This document shows, in pieces, positions 63,204 to 64,000 of a stretch of DNA of 64,000 nucleotides. The position numbers were made by a program, and so were the translations under genes. The first letter of the stretch is position 1; each line of letters starts with the position of its first letter. This stretch comes from Exiguobacterium acetylicum DSM 20416 (GTDB lineage Bacteria > Bacillota > Bacilli > Exiguobacteriales > Exiguobacteriaceae): contig NZ_JNIR01000001.1 in NCBI RefSeq assembly GCF_000702605.1, positions 1,292,501 to 1,356,500 of the forward strand. Direction: 5' to 3'. The notes beneath the pieces were generated by a model. The model saw only the letters and a list, made by a program, of their open reading frames with translations. It did no database searches and was not told the DNA's origin.

Positions 63204-64000
63204 TTATGATGTGTGATTTGATACGTGTGATGGTGCTGTTGGAGTAGAAGCAGTCGCTGTGAGTGCATCATTGATGATACGTGCCTGCTCTACTTTATGA
63301 CCTGACGGGTCACCTTCTGCTGTACTTGAACGGCGACGACGACCGATGTAACGGACGGTTTGAATACCGTTCGGCGCAACTGTCTCAAGCCGCGGTTCCA
63401 TGAAGGACCACGCCCCCATGTTTTTCGGTTCTTCTTGCACCCAGACCATCTCTTCGACGGATTCATAGCGCGCGATGACTTCTTGTAAGGCTTTCGCCGG
63501 GAATGGATACAACTCCTCGACACGAACGATTTGTAGCCAATCGAGATTCTCATCTGATTTTGAAACGGCTTCAGCTAGATCGATTGCCATCTTACCAGAA
63601 CAGAACACAAGACGTTTAACACGATCTGGTGCTTCGCCAAGTCCAGCTTGTTCGATGACACGGCGGAAACTACCTTCCGTCAACTCAGAGACATCGGATG
63701 TTGCAAGCGGATGACGTAAGAGACTCTTCGGTGTCATGACGACGAGCGGTCGGACTTCCTCTTTCCCGAGAATCGCTGCTTGTCGGCGCAATAAGTGGAA
63801 GTACTGGGCAGCACTCGATACGTTCGCGACCGTCCAGTTTTTCTCACCCGATAACGTCAAGAAGCGTTCTAAACGACCACTCGAGTGTTCTGGTCCTTGC
63901 CCCTCATAACCATGTGGGAGCAACATGACGAGACCTGACGTTTGTCCCCATTTCGCGCGGCTAGCTGAGATGAACTGGTCGAAGATGACTTGACCTGAGT
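63204..64000 (-). CDS. odhA: 2-oxoglutarate dehydrogenase E1, C-terminal part (5' end beyond window)
   Basis: About 265 C-terminal residues of the thiamine-dependent E1. [20 protein letters not shown] (the frame continues to the window edge), [31 protein letters not shown] and [12 protein letters not shown] are E1 hallmarks. The last about 40 residues ([17 protein letters not shown]...) are the usual tail. TCA-cycle gene, operon with odhB. Confidence 0.94.
   Translation of the reverse strand, partial: SGQVIFDQFISASRAKWGQTSGLVMLLPHGYEGQGPEHSSGRLERFLTLSGEKNWTVANVSSAAQYFHLLRRQAAILGKEEVRPLVVMTPKSLLRHPLATSDVSELTEGSFRRVIEQAGLGEAPDRVKRLVFCSGKMAIDLAEAVSKSDENLDWLQIVRVEELYPFPAKALQEVIARYESVEEMVWVQEEPKNMGAWSFMEPRLETVAPNGIQTVRYIGRRRRSSTAEGDPSGHKVEQARIINDALTATASTPTAPSHVSNHTS

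Overview
The window looks like a chromosomal segment of a low-to-mid G+C Gram-positive bacterium of the order Bacillales. My best guess is Exiguobacterium or a close relative. The reasons are: AGGAGG-type ribosome binding sites with frequent GTG and TTG starts; a two-headed dynamin DynA, a YeeI-type YebC protein and a seven-gene Mrp antiporter operon with subunit sizes like those of Bacillus; odhAB; and many U-tailed hairpin terminators. The genus is an inference. I found no rRNA, tRNA, CRISPR array, phage or plasmid replication genes.

Layout. 1-3921: beta-glucoside uptake (GH1 phospho-beta-glucosidase cut by the window edge, PTS EIIBCA, divergent GntR regulator with a candidate operator). 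3962-9415: a three-gene cassette of small membrane or secreted proteins, a ProP-like MFS carrier, an overlapping MBL/P-loop kinase/HAD operon, and a VOC gene broken at a T8 tract. 9744-17419: a cysteine-free Rrf2 regulator divergent from a histidine-kinase operon that carries two hydrolases, then a manganese catalase operon with two CotF-like proteins behind a sigma-B-like promoter. 17462-29544: housekeeping and accessory enzymes (DCC, SDR, NUDIX, hydrolases, VOC, MDR), and two PaaK-like adenylate-forming enzymes flanking an AraC regulator, one of them stopped by an in-frame TGA. 29665-36441: dynA, then corA-lysR bracketed by two inverted copies of a structured ~160-bp intergenic repeat. 36726-43069: an amino-acid oxidase, a CsaA-like protein, a decayed IS3 element, the ergothioneine genes egtB-egtD, and guaC. 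43230-52704: NUDIX, GNAT, a region-2-only sigma-like protein, cold shock protein, serC-serA-DUF1015, a GH13 enzyme and yeeI. 53062-58849: mrpABCDEFG. 58894-60148: an intact-looking second IS3 element. 60197-64000: nsrR, a secreted GDPD, odhB and the 3' end of odhA.

The observation I rate highest is that both IS3-family elements sit inside what was a single Rho-independent terminator between convergent genes. The two halves of each terminator stem can still be read on either side of the IS (38211-38237 with 39704-39724, and 58863-58875 with 60180-60192). This suggests hairpin-loop target selection, as reported for some IS3-family elements that insert into REP/PU palindromes. Other points are the inverted structured repeats around corA-lysR, egtBD in a Firmicute, spore-coat-like proteins next to a catalase, and two genes broken by a single small change (a T8 frameshift and a TGA nonsense codon).
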